Assembly: GCA_013003465.1 (NCBI GenBank)
Contig: JABDIZ010000283.1
Coordinates: 1-26,333 of the forward strand
DNA length: 26,333 bases
Source: Rhodothermaceae bacterium
GTDB lineage: Bacteria > Bacteroidota > Rhodothermia > Rhodothermales > Rubricoccaceae
Direction of reading: 5' to 3'
Under the pieces are notes generated by a model. It was not told the DNA's origin. It worked only from the letters and a program-made list of their open reading frames with translations, and did not search any database. Position numbers and translations under genes: made by a program. Positions within the stretch are counted from its first letter, which is position 1; every line of letters begins with the position of its first letter. Positions 1 through 9,287 of the stretch are shown here, piece by piece.

Positions 1-2
1 AC

Positions 3-458
3 CTGAAGGAGCCGGCCAACTACGGCAAGGCGGCCAAACGGATGTACAACCTCTTCCGCTACGCCGGGCAGCACGCCGAGGCCGTCTACCTCCGTGAGCT
101 CTTCGACGAACCGGCTACGGCGCTCTATGGCGTGGCTGCGCTCCTCGACACGCTCAATCAGGCCATGAAGCCCGACTCGACCGTGGACCCGGACGATGTG
201 GCCGCGCAGGCCGACCGGCTCGTGATCCAGGTCATCGGCGCCCTCGAAGGGGCCGACGAAGAGGAGATTGTCAAGTTGCTGCTCCAGCTACGTGGCACAG
301 TGGCGGACGGACCGGGCAGCGAGACGTGGAAGCGCAATGTCAAAGCCGCCCGCGACCGCGTCTTCGTGACCGTCAACAACTTCTTCCGCTCACGGTTGAC
401 GGCGCTGCCCGCTATCCAGGCCTTCATCGAGGAAGCGCAGCAGGCCGAGGAGGACTGA
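3..458 (+). CDS. Hypothetical protein, 5' end outside the window
   Basis: The frame is open from the first complete codon (position 3, residues LKEPANYGKAAKRM...) to the TGA at 456-458, so the gene almost certainly starts upstream. The first internal ATG is at 42, but the residues before it look like normal protein, so I treat this as a 151-residue C-terminal fragment. It is predicted to be largely helical and acidic (DPDDVAAQ, EGADEEEIVK, a QQAEED tail), with no membrane segment and no motif I recognise. The 3' end overlaps the convergent glycosyltransferase gene by 35 bp, so the last 11 or so codons of each are antisense to the other. I do not assign a function. Confidence 0.7.
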   Translation: MKEPANYGKAAKRMYNLFRYAGQHAEAVYLRELFDEPATALYGVAALLDTLNQAMKPDSTVDPDDVAAQADRLVIQVIGALEGADEEEIVKLLLQLRGTVADGPGSETWKRNVKAARDRVFVTVNNFFRSRLTALPAIQAFIEEAQQAEED

Positions 459-1413
459 CGATACGCTCCGATTCCGGCGTGAGTGTCGCTTTCACATCGT
501 AGCGTTCGGGGTTTTCCATCTCGGGCCGCACGATCATCTCGCCGAGCAGGCCAGCGAGGAACGACTGCGCACCGAGTAGGAGCAGCACCGCACCCAGAAT
601 CAGCAGCGGGCGGCTGCCGATGGGCTCGCCGAGGAAGAGCTTGACGAAGCTGAGGTAGGCCAGGATGCCCAAACCAAGCAGAAAGGCCGCTGTGCCGAAG
701 CCACCGAAGAAATGCATGGGCCGCCGGGCGAAGCGGGTCAGGAAGGTGACGGTAATGAGGTCCACACCACCGCGCAGGAAGCGCTCCAGGCCGAACTTGG
801 TCTGCCCGTACTGCCGCGGCCGATGTCCCACCACCTGCTCTTCGATGCGCGTGTAGCCTTCCCATTTGGCGAGCAGCGGGATGTAGCGGTGCAACTCACC
901 GTAGACCCGGACGCTCTTCACGACCTCGCAGCGGTAGGCCTTGATGCCGCTGTTGAAGTCGTGCAGCGGGATGCCCGAGAGCCAGCGCGTGATGGTGTTG
1001 AAGAATCGGCTCGGGATCGTCTTTGTGATCGGATCGTGGCGTTTCCGCTTCCAGCCGGAGACGAGGTCAGCCCCCGCCTCTAGCTTATCAAGCATGGCGG
1101 GCAACTCGGCGGGATCGTCCTGCAAATCCGCGTCGAGCGTGGCGACGTAGCGGCCCTGTGCCCGCGCGAATCCCGCGGCCAGCGCGGCGCTCTTGCCATA
1201 GTTCTTCCGAAAGCGCACGCCCGCGAACCGCGCCTCCTCGGCATGGAGGCGTTCGATGGCCACCCACGAATCATCCGTGGAGCCATCGTCTACCAGCCAC
1301 ACCTCGAACGAGCGACCCGCGCCGTCCATCGCCTGGCGGATCTGCGTGGCTAGCTCAGGCAGGCTTTGAGCCTCGTTGTAGACCGGGACGACGATGGAAA
1401 CATCGGGGGCCAC
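424..1413 (-). CDS. GT2 family glycosyltransferase, polyprenyl-phosphate (DPM1/ArnC-like) type with C-terminal membrane segments
   Basis: Family 2 glycosyltransferase that probably moves a sugar from a nucleotide donor to a polyprenyl phosphate at the inner face of the membrane. Counting from the chosen start, the N-terminal GT-A domain shows VSIVVPVYNE (5-14), VDDGSTD (41-47) and the metal/acceptor motif DADLQDDP (94-101), followed by HDFNSGIKAYR, which is typical of DPM1-like enzymes. Two hydrophobic segments (FGTAAFLLGLGILAYL and LLILGAVLLLLGAQSFLAGLL) follow, as in bacterial GtrB/ArnC proteins, giving about 329 aa. The frame is open up to 1530 inside gyrB, but that extension is low-complexity antisense-like sequence. 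I chose the GTG at 1413 because the domain begins directly after it; it lies 4 bp past the gyrB stop, so the two are probably cotranscribed. The sugar and acceptor cannot be read from sequence. Confidence 0.88.
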   Translation of the reverse strand: MAPDVSIVVPVYNEAQSLPELATQIRQAMDGAGRSFEVWLVDDGSTDDSWVAIERLHAEEARFAGVRFRKNYGKSAALAAGFARAQGRYVATLDADLQDDPAELPAMLDKLEAGADLVSGWKRKRHDPITKTIPSRFFNTITRWLSGIPLHDFNSGIKAYRCEVVKSVRVYGELHRYIPLLAKWEGYTRIEEQVVGHRPRQYGQTKFGLERFLRGGVDLITVTFLTRFARRPMHFFGGFGTAAFLLGLGILAYLSFVKLFLGEPIGSRPLLILGAVLLLLGAQSFLAGLLGEMIVRPEMENPERYDVKATLTPESERIVSPPRPAALPR

Positions 1414-1417
1414 GCGC

Positions 1418-3403
<1,986 letters not shown>

Positions 3404-3473
3404 GAAATCCGTCGGTAGGAGGTCGGGCGTGGCCCGTCGGAGGTGCCGGGAAACGATGGCCCTCCAGATCCTG

Positions 3474-3481
3474 CAAATTTA
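3474..3481 (-). promoter_or_regulatory. Candidate -7 promoter element for gyrB
   Basis: On the minus strand this reads TAAATTTG, a full match to the Bacteroidota -7 consensus TAnnTTTG, about 70 bp before the gyrB ATG in the 151-bp gap between gyrB and the upstream hypothetical gene. No convincing -33 TTTG lies at the usual 19-21 bp distance, so the call rests on the -7 box and on its position. Confidence 0.35.
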
Positions 3482-3554
3482 CCACATGCGGGCCGCTTTT
3501 GCAGGGATTTCTGTAACGCTCAACGGCCCTGCGATGTTGCCGGATGCGCCGGCT

Positions 3555-4070
3555 TCACCGCCTCTGCGCGGGCTCCGGGCCGGGGGCTACAGCGAGGGCT
3601 ATGCGGAGTGCATCGAGGTCCGCTGCGAGCTGCTCGGTGAACCGGCCGAGATGAGCATCGAGGTCATCCGCGTCCAGCAGCCGGAGCGTTTTCTGGTGCT
3701 GGACGCGGATGACCTCGATGAGGTCTTCGGGCACGGCCGGGTAGAGGCTGAGGAGCTTCTGATGGGCCACGCGCAACTCCTCGGTGAGGTCGGCCAGGGC
3801 GAGGCGGTCTTCGAAGGTTTGTACAAGGGCCGCCTGCTCGTCGTCGGGCTCGCCCGCTACGGTGCGCAGCCGCAGCCTTAGCGTGAGGCTACCGATCCGC
3901 TCCAACGCCTCGCCCAAATAGGCACGCACTGGGGCCTCAGGCTCCTGCATCGTGGCATCATGTCCGGCCCGTCGGGCGGCAATGGCCTTGCTCACGCCCA
4001 CGGCCGCGCGCAACGAGGCGACGAGCGCCATCGCGTGCAGGGCTGGCGAGGGGTACCGGTCGTCGAGCAT
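3555..4070 (-). CDS. Hypothetical helical protein carrying a perfect inverted repeat
   Basis: A 171-aa soluble protein, alanine/leucine-rich and predicted almost entirely helical (for example ALERIGSLTLRLRL, LALADLTEELRVAHQKLL, FTEQLAADLDALRIAL). It could form a small helical bundle or coiled coil; I recognise no family. The minus-strand frame is preferred over the overlapping plus-strand frame because it gives the more natural amphipathic helices and sits in a run of minus-strand genes, 45 bp after the CBS-domain gene. Near its C-terminus the DNA contains a 24-bp perfect inverted repeat (3656-3679 and 3697-3720), so the codons for IEVIRVQ and LDADDLD are antisense copies of each other. The start (ATG 4070) is uncertain: residues before about 35 are poorly constrained. 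Confidence 0.6.
   Translation of the reverse strand: MLDDRYPSPALHAMALVASLRAAVGVSKAIAARRAGHDATMQEPEAPVRAYLGEALERIGSLTLRLRLRTVAGEPDDEQAALVQTFEDRLALADLTEELRVAHQKLLSLYPAVPEDLIEVIRVQHQKTLRLLDADDLDAHLGRFTEQLAADLDALRIALAVAPGPEPAQRR
3656..3720. repeat. 24-bp perfect inverted repeat with 17-nt loop inside a coding sequence
   Basis: The left arm 3656-3679 begins catcgaggtcatccg and the right arm 3697-3720 ends cggatgacctcgatg; all 24 positions pair, and the pairing ends at 3655/3721 and at 3680/3696. It lies within the C-terminal third of the hypothetical gene at 3555-4070. There is no T-run after it on either strand, so it does not look like an intrinsic terminator. Confidence 0.95.
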
Positions 4071-4115
4071 GAGATTGCTGCGTGTTGCGTGAGAAGCGTC
4101 TCGATACGCACTACG

Positions 4116-4769
4116 TTACACTTCCAGGTACCGCATGAACGCTTCGACGCGGCCTTGCAGGTCGGCATCCGCTTCGTCGAAGACGGCGACGACGCGGTAG
4201 CCGTGATGCTCCATGACGGCCCGCACGCGCGCTGTATCGGTCACATTGAGTTTGAGCGTGGTGCGGATGAGGCCCGCACTCGACTCGTCTTCGGTCGAGA
4301 CGGAGAGGATGCGGACGTCGTTCTGCTCGATCAGGTGCGCCAGTTGCGCCAGCGAGAAGTCGCGTGCCTCGCCTTCGAGGACGATGATGGCGCCCGGCTC
4401 TTCGGTCGCGAGCATGGCAGCCAGTTGCCCGAAGAGCGTGGGCCGTGTAACGAGGCCGAGGTAATCCCCTTCATTGGATGCCACCGGCAGGACGCTCATG
4501 CGATGCTTCTGCATCAGTCGGGCAGCGTCGAACACATGCGTGTCGGGTGTGATGTAGAGGGGCTCCGGGCTGGTCAGGCTGACGAGCATCGTGTCCAGCG
4601 GCTGTGCGATCAGGTGATCTACGCTGAGGAGCCCGGCAAGCCGGTTCTCCGCGCCCACGACGGGCAGATGATCCACCCCGTGCTCCGTCATCCGGCGGAG
4701 CGCCTGGCCCACAGTGTCGCCGACCGAGAGGGCCGGGACAGTGGGGCTGAGAAGGGTCTGGACAATCAT
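4116..4769 (-). CDS. CBS-domain pair protein with C-terminal ACT-like domain
   Basis: A 217-aa cytosolic regulatory protein. The first CBS motif covers roughly residues 1-60 (SPTVPALSVGDTVGQALRRM, DHLPVV, AGLLSVDHL) and the second roughly 70-130 (ITPDTHVFDAARLMQKHRMSVLPV, YLGLVT). Such pairs usually bind adenosine nucleotides. The C-terminal part (about 137-217) has the beta-alpha-beta pattern of an ACT-like domain: GAIIVLEGE, FSLAQLAHLIEQNDVRILSV, RVRAVMEHHGYRVVAVF. This order resembles AcuB-type CBS-ACT proteins, whose ligand is mostly unknown. Start ATG at 4769, no clear Shine-Dalgarno sequence. It lies between hflX (144 bp upstream) and the helical hypothetical gene (45 bp downstream), all on the same strand, so it may share their transcript. 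Confidence 0.85.
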   Translation of the reverse strand: MIVQTLLSPTVPALSVGDTVGQALRRMTEHGVDHLPVVGAENRLAGLLSVDHLIAQPLDTMLVSLTSPEPLYITPDTHVFDAARLMQKHRMSVLPVASNEGDYLGLVTRPTLFGQLAAMLATEEPGAIIVLEGEARDFSLAQLAHLIEQNDVRILSVSTEDESSAGLIRTTLKLNVTDTARVRAVMEHHGYRVVAVFDEADADLQGRVEAFMRYLEV

Positions 4770-4913
4770 GGGATAACGTGGGCAGCCGGAAGCTAAATCG
4801 CCGTCAGGAAATAAACGCGCAAGCAGCGTTCCAAGTCACACCGCTGGGCAGCGGCTCGCAACCATTCGCGCTGTCGTGCCGACGATTCAGGGCCAGGGCG
4901 ACAGAATGACGGG

Positions 4914-6410
4914 TCATTTTTCCTCATCGGCAGGGGAAATCGGCTCCGTCTTCGGCAAGTCAGCCGGCCGGCTTGCGCCATCGCCCTGCGCCTCCACCGG
5001 GGTGAGGTGGGCGAAGCGCTCCAGCATCCGGGCCAGTTCCGGTGCATTCTTGGCCGATGCACGGTAACGCAGCCGTACGACCGGGACGCGATCCTCGTAG
5101 TCGTCGGCCATCAGCGTGTCCTCGGCCAGCACTTCCGCGACGCGGTGGACGTAGGCGCGGCTCTTGGCCTCGGCCATCGGCAGCAGCGCCGTGCGCTCCA
5201 CGTAGTCGCTCTCGATCAGGTCGAGCAGTTGGATGCGGAGCCCCTCTAGGCCGATACCGCGCAGCGCAGAGACGAAGGCCGCCTGCTCGTACTCGGCGCG
5301 TAGCGCTGCGATCAGGCCGCGTTCCTCGAGCACATCGAGCTTGTTGAAGACCATCAGCGTCGGTTTGTCGAGGGCGCCGAGTTCCTGCAGCGTCTCGCGG
5401 ACGACCCGGATGTGATCTTCGAACTGTGGATGGCTTGCATCCACGACGTGCAACAGCACATCGGCCTCGCGCACCTCGTCGAGGGTGGACTTGAAGCTCT
5501 CGATCAGTTTGTGGGGCAGCTTGCGAATGAACCCGACTGTGTCGGAGAGCAGCACGGGCTTGTTCGGCGCGAGGTAGACCTGCCGCGTGGTGGCGTCGAG
5601 CGTGGCGAAGAGGCGGTTCTCGGCGAGCACGTCGGTATCGGCGAGCGCGTTCATGAGCGTGCTCTTGCCCGCATTGGTGTAGCCGACGAGCGAGACGCGC
5701 GTCAGTTCGTCGCGGCCCTTGCGCTGCGTGGTGCGCTGCCGGTCGATGCGGTCGAGTTGCTCCGTGAGCACGGAGATCCGCTTGCCGATGAGCCGCCGGT
5801 CGGTCTCGATCTGAGTCTCGCCCGGTCCGCGCATCCCGATACCGCCTTTCTGACGTTCGAGGTGCGTCCAGGCGCGCGTCAGGCGGCTGCGGAGGTAGTC
5901 GAGTTGCGCCAGTTCGACCTGCGTGCGGGCCGTTGCCGTCCGCGCGTTGCGCGCGAAGATGTCGAGGATGAGGCCAGAGCGGTCGAGCAGCTTGACCTTG
6001 AGCGTCTTCTCGAGGTTGCGCTGCTGGATCGGCGAGAGGTCGTCGTCGAAGATGACGAGGTCGGCCTCATGGCGGTCCACGAGTTGCTTGAGCTCCTCAA
6101 CCTTGCCGGAGCCGATGTAGGTCGCCGAGGTGATGCGCGGGAGTGCCTGCGTCAGTTGCTCGGCCACCACAGCACCCGCCGTATCGGCGAGCAGCGCCAG
6201 TTCATTGAGACCGTCCTGGAGGTCGGCCTCGGTCGTGTCCGGCGTCTGGACCCCGACGAGAATGGCGACTTCCTGGGGGCGTGCGGTAGGAGCGGCGGTG
6301 CGGTTAGGCAAAAGCGGTAGGGAGCGGTCTGGGGGGACAAGGGAAACCGCAGCGGCGGACAGCCGACACGGACCCGCTTCAACGGGCGCTTGTATGGCCG
6401 GTTGCTCCAC
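4914..6410 (-). CDS. hflX: GTPase HflX
   Basis: Ribosome-associated GTPase that in characterised bacteria splits or rescues stalled 70S ribosomes after heat or antibiotic stress. In this 498-aa protein the HflX N-terminal subdomain runs to about residue 185, including GSGKVEEL, VIFDDDLSPIQQRNLE and LDRSGLILDIFARNARTATA. It is followed by the signature RGPGETQIETDRR (194-206), a helical linker and the G domain: G1 GYTNAGKST (243-251), G3 DTVGF (290-294), G4 NKLD (356-359) and a G5-like SALRGIG. The start is taken as GTG 6410, since the frame has no ATG before the HflX domain; the first 40 or so residues are low-complexity and a later non-ATG start is possible. The C-terminus has a charged tail (KTEPISPADEEK). 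The gene follows the BatA-type gene by 53 bp. Confidence 0.95.
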   Translation of the reverse strand: MEQPAIQAPVEAGPCRLSAAAVSLVPPDRSLPLLPNRTAAPTARPQEVAILVGVQTPDTTEADLQDGLNELALLADTAGAVVAEQLTQALPRITSATYIGSGKVEELKQLVDRHEADLVIFDDDLSPIQQRNLEKTLKVKLLDRSGLILDIFARNARTATARTQVELAQLDYLRSRLTRAWTHLERQKGGIGMRGPGETQIETDRRLIGKRISVLTEQLDRIDRQRTTQRKGRDELTRVSLVGYTNAGKSTLMNALADTDVLAENRLFATLDATTRQVYLAPNKPVLLSDTVGFIRKLPHKLIESFKSTLDEVREADVLLHVVDASHPQFEDHIRVVRETLQELGALDKPTLMVFNKLDVLEERGLIAALRAEYEQAAFVSALRGIGLEGLRIQLLDLIESDYVERTALLPMAEAKSRAYVHRVAEVLAEDTLMADDYEDRVPVVRLRYRASAKNAPELARMLERFAHLTPVEAQGDGASRPADLPKTEPISPADEEK

Positions 6411-6463
6411 CTACCCGGAACATACGTGAAATCAAGCCGAGGCGTGTGTGAAGATGGCTGATC

Positions 6464-8569
6464 CTAAGCGGTGACGGGTTCGGGCTTCCACCGCATCGCC
6501 ACGAGCATCTCCGTCACGAGGAAGGCGAGGCCGAGGGCTAGGAAGATGTTCCACAACTCCACGCCTGCCCGCTCGATCTTCAGTTGCTCGGCCGCTGCCA
6601 GTCCGGCGCCGCCGGTGGCGTCGAGGACACGGACGGGCTGGCCCGTGGCCGCTTCCAATTGGGCTTGCGCCTCGTCTACCTCGAGTGTAGCGAGATCGGA
6701 TTCGCGCGCGGGCAGGTTGACCGCCACGCGGCGGAGCAGCGTCTCGCCCTGTAGTACATCATAGACGCCCGGTGCCGTGATAGTTTCGTCCATGTCGAGC
6801 AACAGGCCACCGGGGACCGTGCGCTGCGCTGGGATCAGTTCCTCGCCATCGGGCGCCACGAGGCGGAGCGGTGCTGTGCCTGCAAGGCCTTCGACGCGCA
6901 GCGTGCTGGCTTCTCCCGCGGTTAGCGCGCCCGAGCCACTGGGATCGTCGGCGGCCAGGTAGATGACCGAGCGGTAGAGCAGCGGCACGAAGAGGCCGCG
7001 CACGGGAAAGTCGCTCCAACGCGGATTGGGCGAGACGGTGTAGATGAGGGCGATGCCTGCGCCGTGGCGCAGTTCGGTGAGGAACGGTGTTCCACCTGCG
7101 AGGCGTATCAGCGGCGTTTCGTCGCCGCCGCCCAGAGCATAACGCGCCGCGAAGGCAATTTTCGGGCTTTCGAGCCGGGGTCGCCCATCGGCCTCATCGA
7201 AGATGCCTTCAAAGAGTGGATGTTCGAGGTCGCTCTCGCCAAAGCCGCCGAGCGAGGGGCCGTCGAGTCGACCCAGCGTGCCGTCCATCCGGCCGCCACC
7301 GAGGGCTACCAGGAGCGGATTGGCAGCTTCTGGAGTCCGGCCTGGGAACACGAGCAGACCGCCCCCGCCGTCTACGAAACGCTCCAATAGCGCCACAGCG
7401 CCACTCGACAGTTCAGAGGGACCGACGAGCACGACCGCGTCAAAATTCTCAACCCCTGCCGCCGCTAGCGACCCTTCATCGGCGGGCGTCACGTCGAGGG
7501 TGCCGCGTTCGGCGGCAAGGCCAAGGGCGAGGGTGACCAGATTGGCCCGCGCGTTCGCGCCGCGCACGACGAGCACGCGCTGGGCCTCCGGGATGTAAAG
7601 CGCGAAGTGGCGCACATCGTCCCACTCGGCGTCATCCGGGGTGATGCGGATTTCGCCGCGCAACCAGCCGCGCCGCGCCGGGGTGAAGGTGAACCGGGCC
7701 GTCGTCGGTGTTCGCTCCGGCAGATCCACGGCCGTCTGCGCCACCGCCCCGCCTTCGACGAACACCTGGGCGGTGTAGCCCTCCGCGGCCTCGCCGTAAC
7801 GGACGAGCGTCGCGGTGAGCTGAACCGGCCGACCGGGCTCGATGATTCGACTCTCGATGCGCACGTCAGTTACCGCCGTATTGATGTGGTTGCGGGCGCC
7901 GAGGGGCATCAGCGTCAGGCGCACATCGTCCGGCAACGTGGCACCCGCAGAGTCCACGAACGTGGTTGCCTGAAGGTCGGAGACCAGAAAGACCTCACGG
8001 ATCGGGTTCTGCGCGCCTTCTAAGAGGCTCGCAGCACGGGCGAGGGCGTCCGCGGCGGTTTCCGCACCGGAACGAGTCTGCATTCCTTCGATAGCATCGA
8101 GGGCCGGAGCGGCAGTGGTGAAGGCCGCTGGGCTGGTTTCGGGATCGCGAGCTGTGGGGACGAGAAACAATTCATCGCCCGGCTGAGAGGCATCGGCGAG
8201 CGCCGCGGCGAGCGCCTTCGCCTGATCCAGATAGGCACCCTGCACGTCGCGCATCGTCATCGAGAGCGAGTTGTCTACGACGAGGGCGACCGCTGCCGAG
8301 GATCGCGCACCGAACACGCCTTCCCAAGCGCTCACGAGCGTGGGTCGAGCGAACGCCAACACGAGAGAGGCGATGGCGAGCGTCCGCAGCAGCAGCAGCA
8401 ACCACTGCTTGATGCGCACGCGGCGCATGGTCCGCTTCTCCAACTCGCGCAGGAAGGCGAGCGACGAGAAATCCACCCGCTTCGGTCGGCGGAAGTTGAA
8501 GAGGTGGATGATGAGCGGGATCGCGGCGGCAGCGAGCCCGAGCAGGACGAGCGGGTTGAGAAACGTCAT
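6464..8569 (-). CDS. BatA-type membrane protein with von Willebrand factor A domain
   Basis: A 701-aa protein. The N-terminus matches the BatA/aerotolerance-type N-terminal domain: a first membrane helix (NPLVLLGLAAAAIPLIIHLF), a basic loop with RRPKRVDFSSLAFLREL, then a second helix (QWLLLLLRTLAIASLVLAFA). A VWA domain follows with an intact MIDAS start DNSLS (99-103) and FLVSDLQ further on. The middle and C-terminal parts are extracytoplasmic beta-rich domains, including a stretch with VVLVGPSELSSGAVALLERFVDGGGG that resembles glutamine-amidotransferase-like folds of this family. One last membrane helix lies near the end (LWNIFLALGLAFLVTEMLV) before a short basic tail. Such proteins usually sit beside MoxR, DUF58 and other Bat genes; none is present here. 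Function is not established; a role in envelope stress or surface assembly is inference. Start ATG 8569. Confidence 0.85.
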   Translation of the reverse strand: MTFLNPLVLLGLAAAAIPLIIHLFNFRRPKRVDFSSLAFLRELEKRTMRRVRIKQWLLLLLRTLAIASLVLAFARPTLVSAWEGVFGARSSAAVALVVDNSLSMTMRDVQGAYLDQAKALAAALADASQPGDELFLVPTARDPETSPAAFTTAAPALDAIEGMQTRSGAETAADALARAASLLEGAQNPIREVFLVSDLQATTFVDSAGATLPDDVRLTLMPLGARNHINTAVTDVRIESRIIEPGRPVQLTATLVRYGEAAEGYTAQVFVEGGAVAQTAVDLPERTPTTARFTFTPARRGWLRGEIRITPDDAEWDDVRHFALYIPEAQRVLVVRGANARANLVTLALGLAAERGTLDVTPADEGSLAAAGVENFDAVVLVGPSELSSGAVALLERFVDGGGGLLVFPGRTPEAANPLLVALGGGRMDGTLGRLDGPSLGGFGESDLEHPLFEGIFDEADGRPRLESPKIAFAARYALGGGDETPLIRLAGGTPFLTELRHGAGIALIYTVSPNPRWSDFPVRGLFVPLLYRSVIYLAADDPSGSGALTAGEASTLRVEGLAGTAPLRLVAPDGEELIPAQRTVPGGLLLDMDETITAPGVYDVLQGETLLRRVAVNLPARESDLATLEVDEAQAQLEAATGQPVRVLDATGGAGLAAAEQLKIERAGVELWNIFLALGLAFLVTEMLVAMRWKPEPVTA

Positions 8570-8622
8570 GGGCCGGGAACGGCCGTCGTCGGCGAATTGA
8601 TGCGCGGGACCATAAAATCGCG

Positions 8623-8651
8623 CGCCCCCGCTGGATGAACCAGCGGGGGCG
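8623..8651 (-). terminator. Rho-independent-type terminator after the T9SS cargo gene
   Basis: A perfect 12-bp GC-rich stem (cgcccccgctgg / ccagcgggggcg) with a 5-nt loop, 25 bp beyond the stop of the minus-strand gene at 8677. On the minus strand the stem is followed by CGCGATTTTATG, a short T-run. It separates the small secreted-protein gene from the BatA-type gene at 8569. Confidence 0.75.
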
Positions 8652-8676
8652 TAGAAAATCGTTCAGGAGGGCCGGG

Positions 8677-9066
8677 CTACTTGAGCAGCGTCACGCGGCG
8701 GGTCGTCGAAAAGGTGTCGCCCTGGAGGCGAACGAGGTAGAGGCCGCTCGGCAACCCGGAGCCGTCCACCTCCGCCTCGTAGCGCGTGCCGGATTCAACC
8801 GTGCTGCTGAACAACGTCCTCACCTTGCGGCCTAAGGCGTCGTAGAGCGCCACCTCCACCCGTTGGCCTCGTGTCACGGCAAACCCGACGGTCGCGGTGG
8901 CACTAAACGGGTTCGGATACGCCGACTCCAGCAGATAGCCGTTCGGCATCTGATCCGCGCCCACGACGAGTTGTGCCTGGGGCGTACCCGTCGCCGCTTG
9001 CTGCGCCGCGACGGGCAGTGTGGCCATAAGCAGGCCTGCCAGCAGAAGGAGGAAACGGAGTCGCAA
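8677..9066 (-). CDS. Small secreted protein consisting mainly of a T9SS type A sorting domain
   Basis: A 129-aa precursor. Residues 1-21 form a Sec signal peptide (hydrophobic FLLLLAGLLMATL, then VAAQQ as a likely cleavage site). After a linker of about 20 residues, the rest is the C-terminal sorting domain of the type IX secretion system: AYPNPFSATATVGFAV, VEVALYDALGRKVRTL, GTRYEAEVDGSGLPSGLYLVRL and the final RRVTLLK. This domain normally directs a large cargo through the outer membrane and is then cleaved or anchored, but no other domain is present. The start is a TTG at 9066; the ATG at residue 14 would destroy the signal peptide. A strong terminator follows. The gene is divergent from uvrA. 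The product could be a degenerate cargo remnant or a genuine small surface protein. Confidence 0.85.
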   Translation of the reverse strand: MRLRFLLLLAGLLMATLPVAAQQAATGTPQAQLVVGADQMPNGYLLESAYPNPFSATATVGFAVTRGQRVEVALYDALGRKVRTLFSSTVESGTRYEAEVDGSGLPSGLYLVRLQGDTFSTTRRVTLLK

Positions 9067-9287
9067 GGGGTCGATGCAGAAGAGCGCGGTGGTGGCTGCG
9101 CGTGTAGAGTCGTCAGGACGGTATAGAGTACAAACGAACGGGCGAAGTTCCTAGTGCCTACGTGCAGTTCGCCAAATCGTTGCGGAGGCACGTCTCCAGT
9201 GGCCTCTGCCACGACGCTTTCACAGCCCCTCCCGCATCTTCTTCGGACTCCAGGCGTTGGCTTTCTTTTTCAGACGAATCCCCTTCC

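Noticed and set aside
4905..4918. AATGAC-GG-GTCATT as a terminator for hflX
   Set aside because: The loop is too short, the stem is AT-rich and no T-run follows on the minus strand.
5412..6320. 302-codon open frame on the plus strand
   Set aside because: Antisense to hflX, which has complete GTPase motifs; GC-rich coding DNA often leaves such open frames.
9162..9287. Upstream GTG extension of uvrA
   Set aside because: The 42 residues are non-conserved and serine/arginine-rich; UvrA homology begins shortly after ATG 9288.
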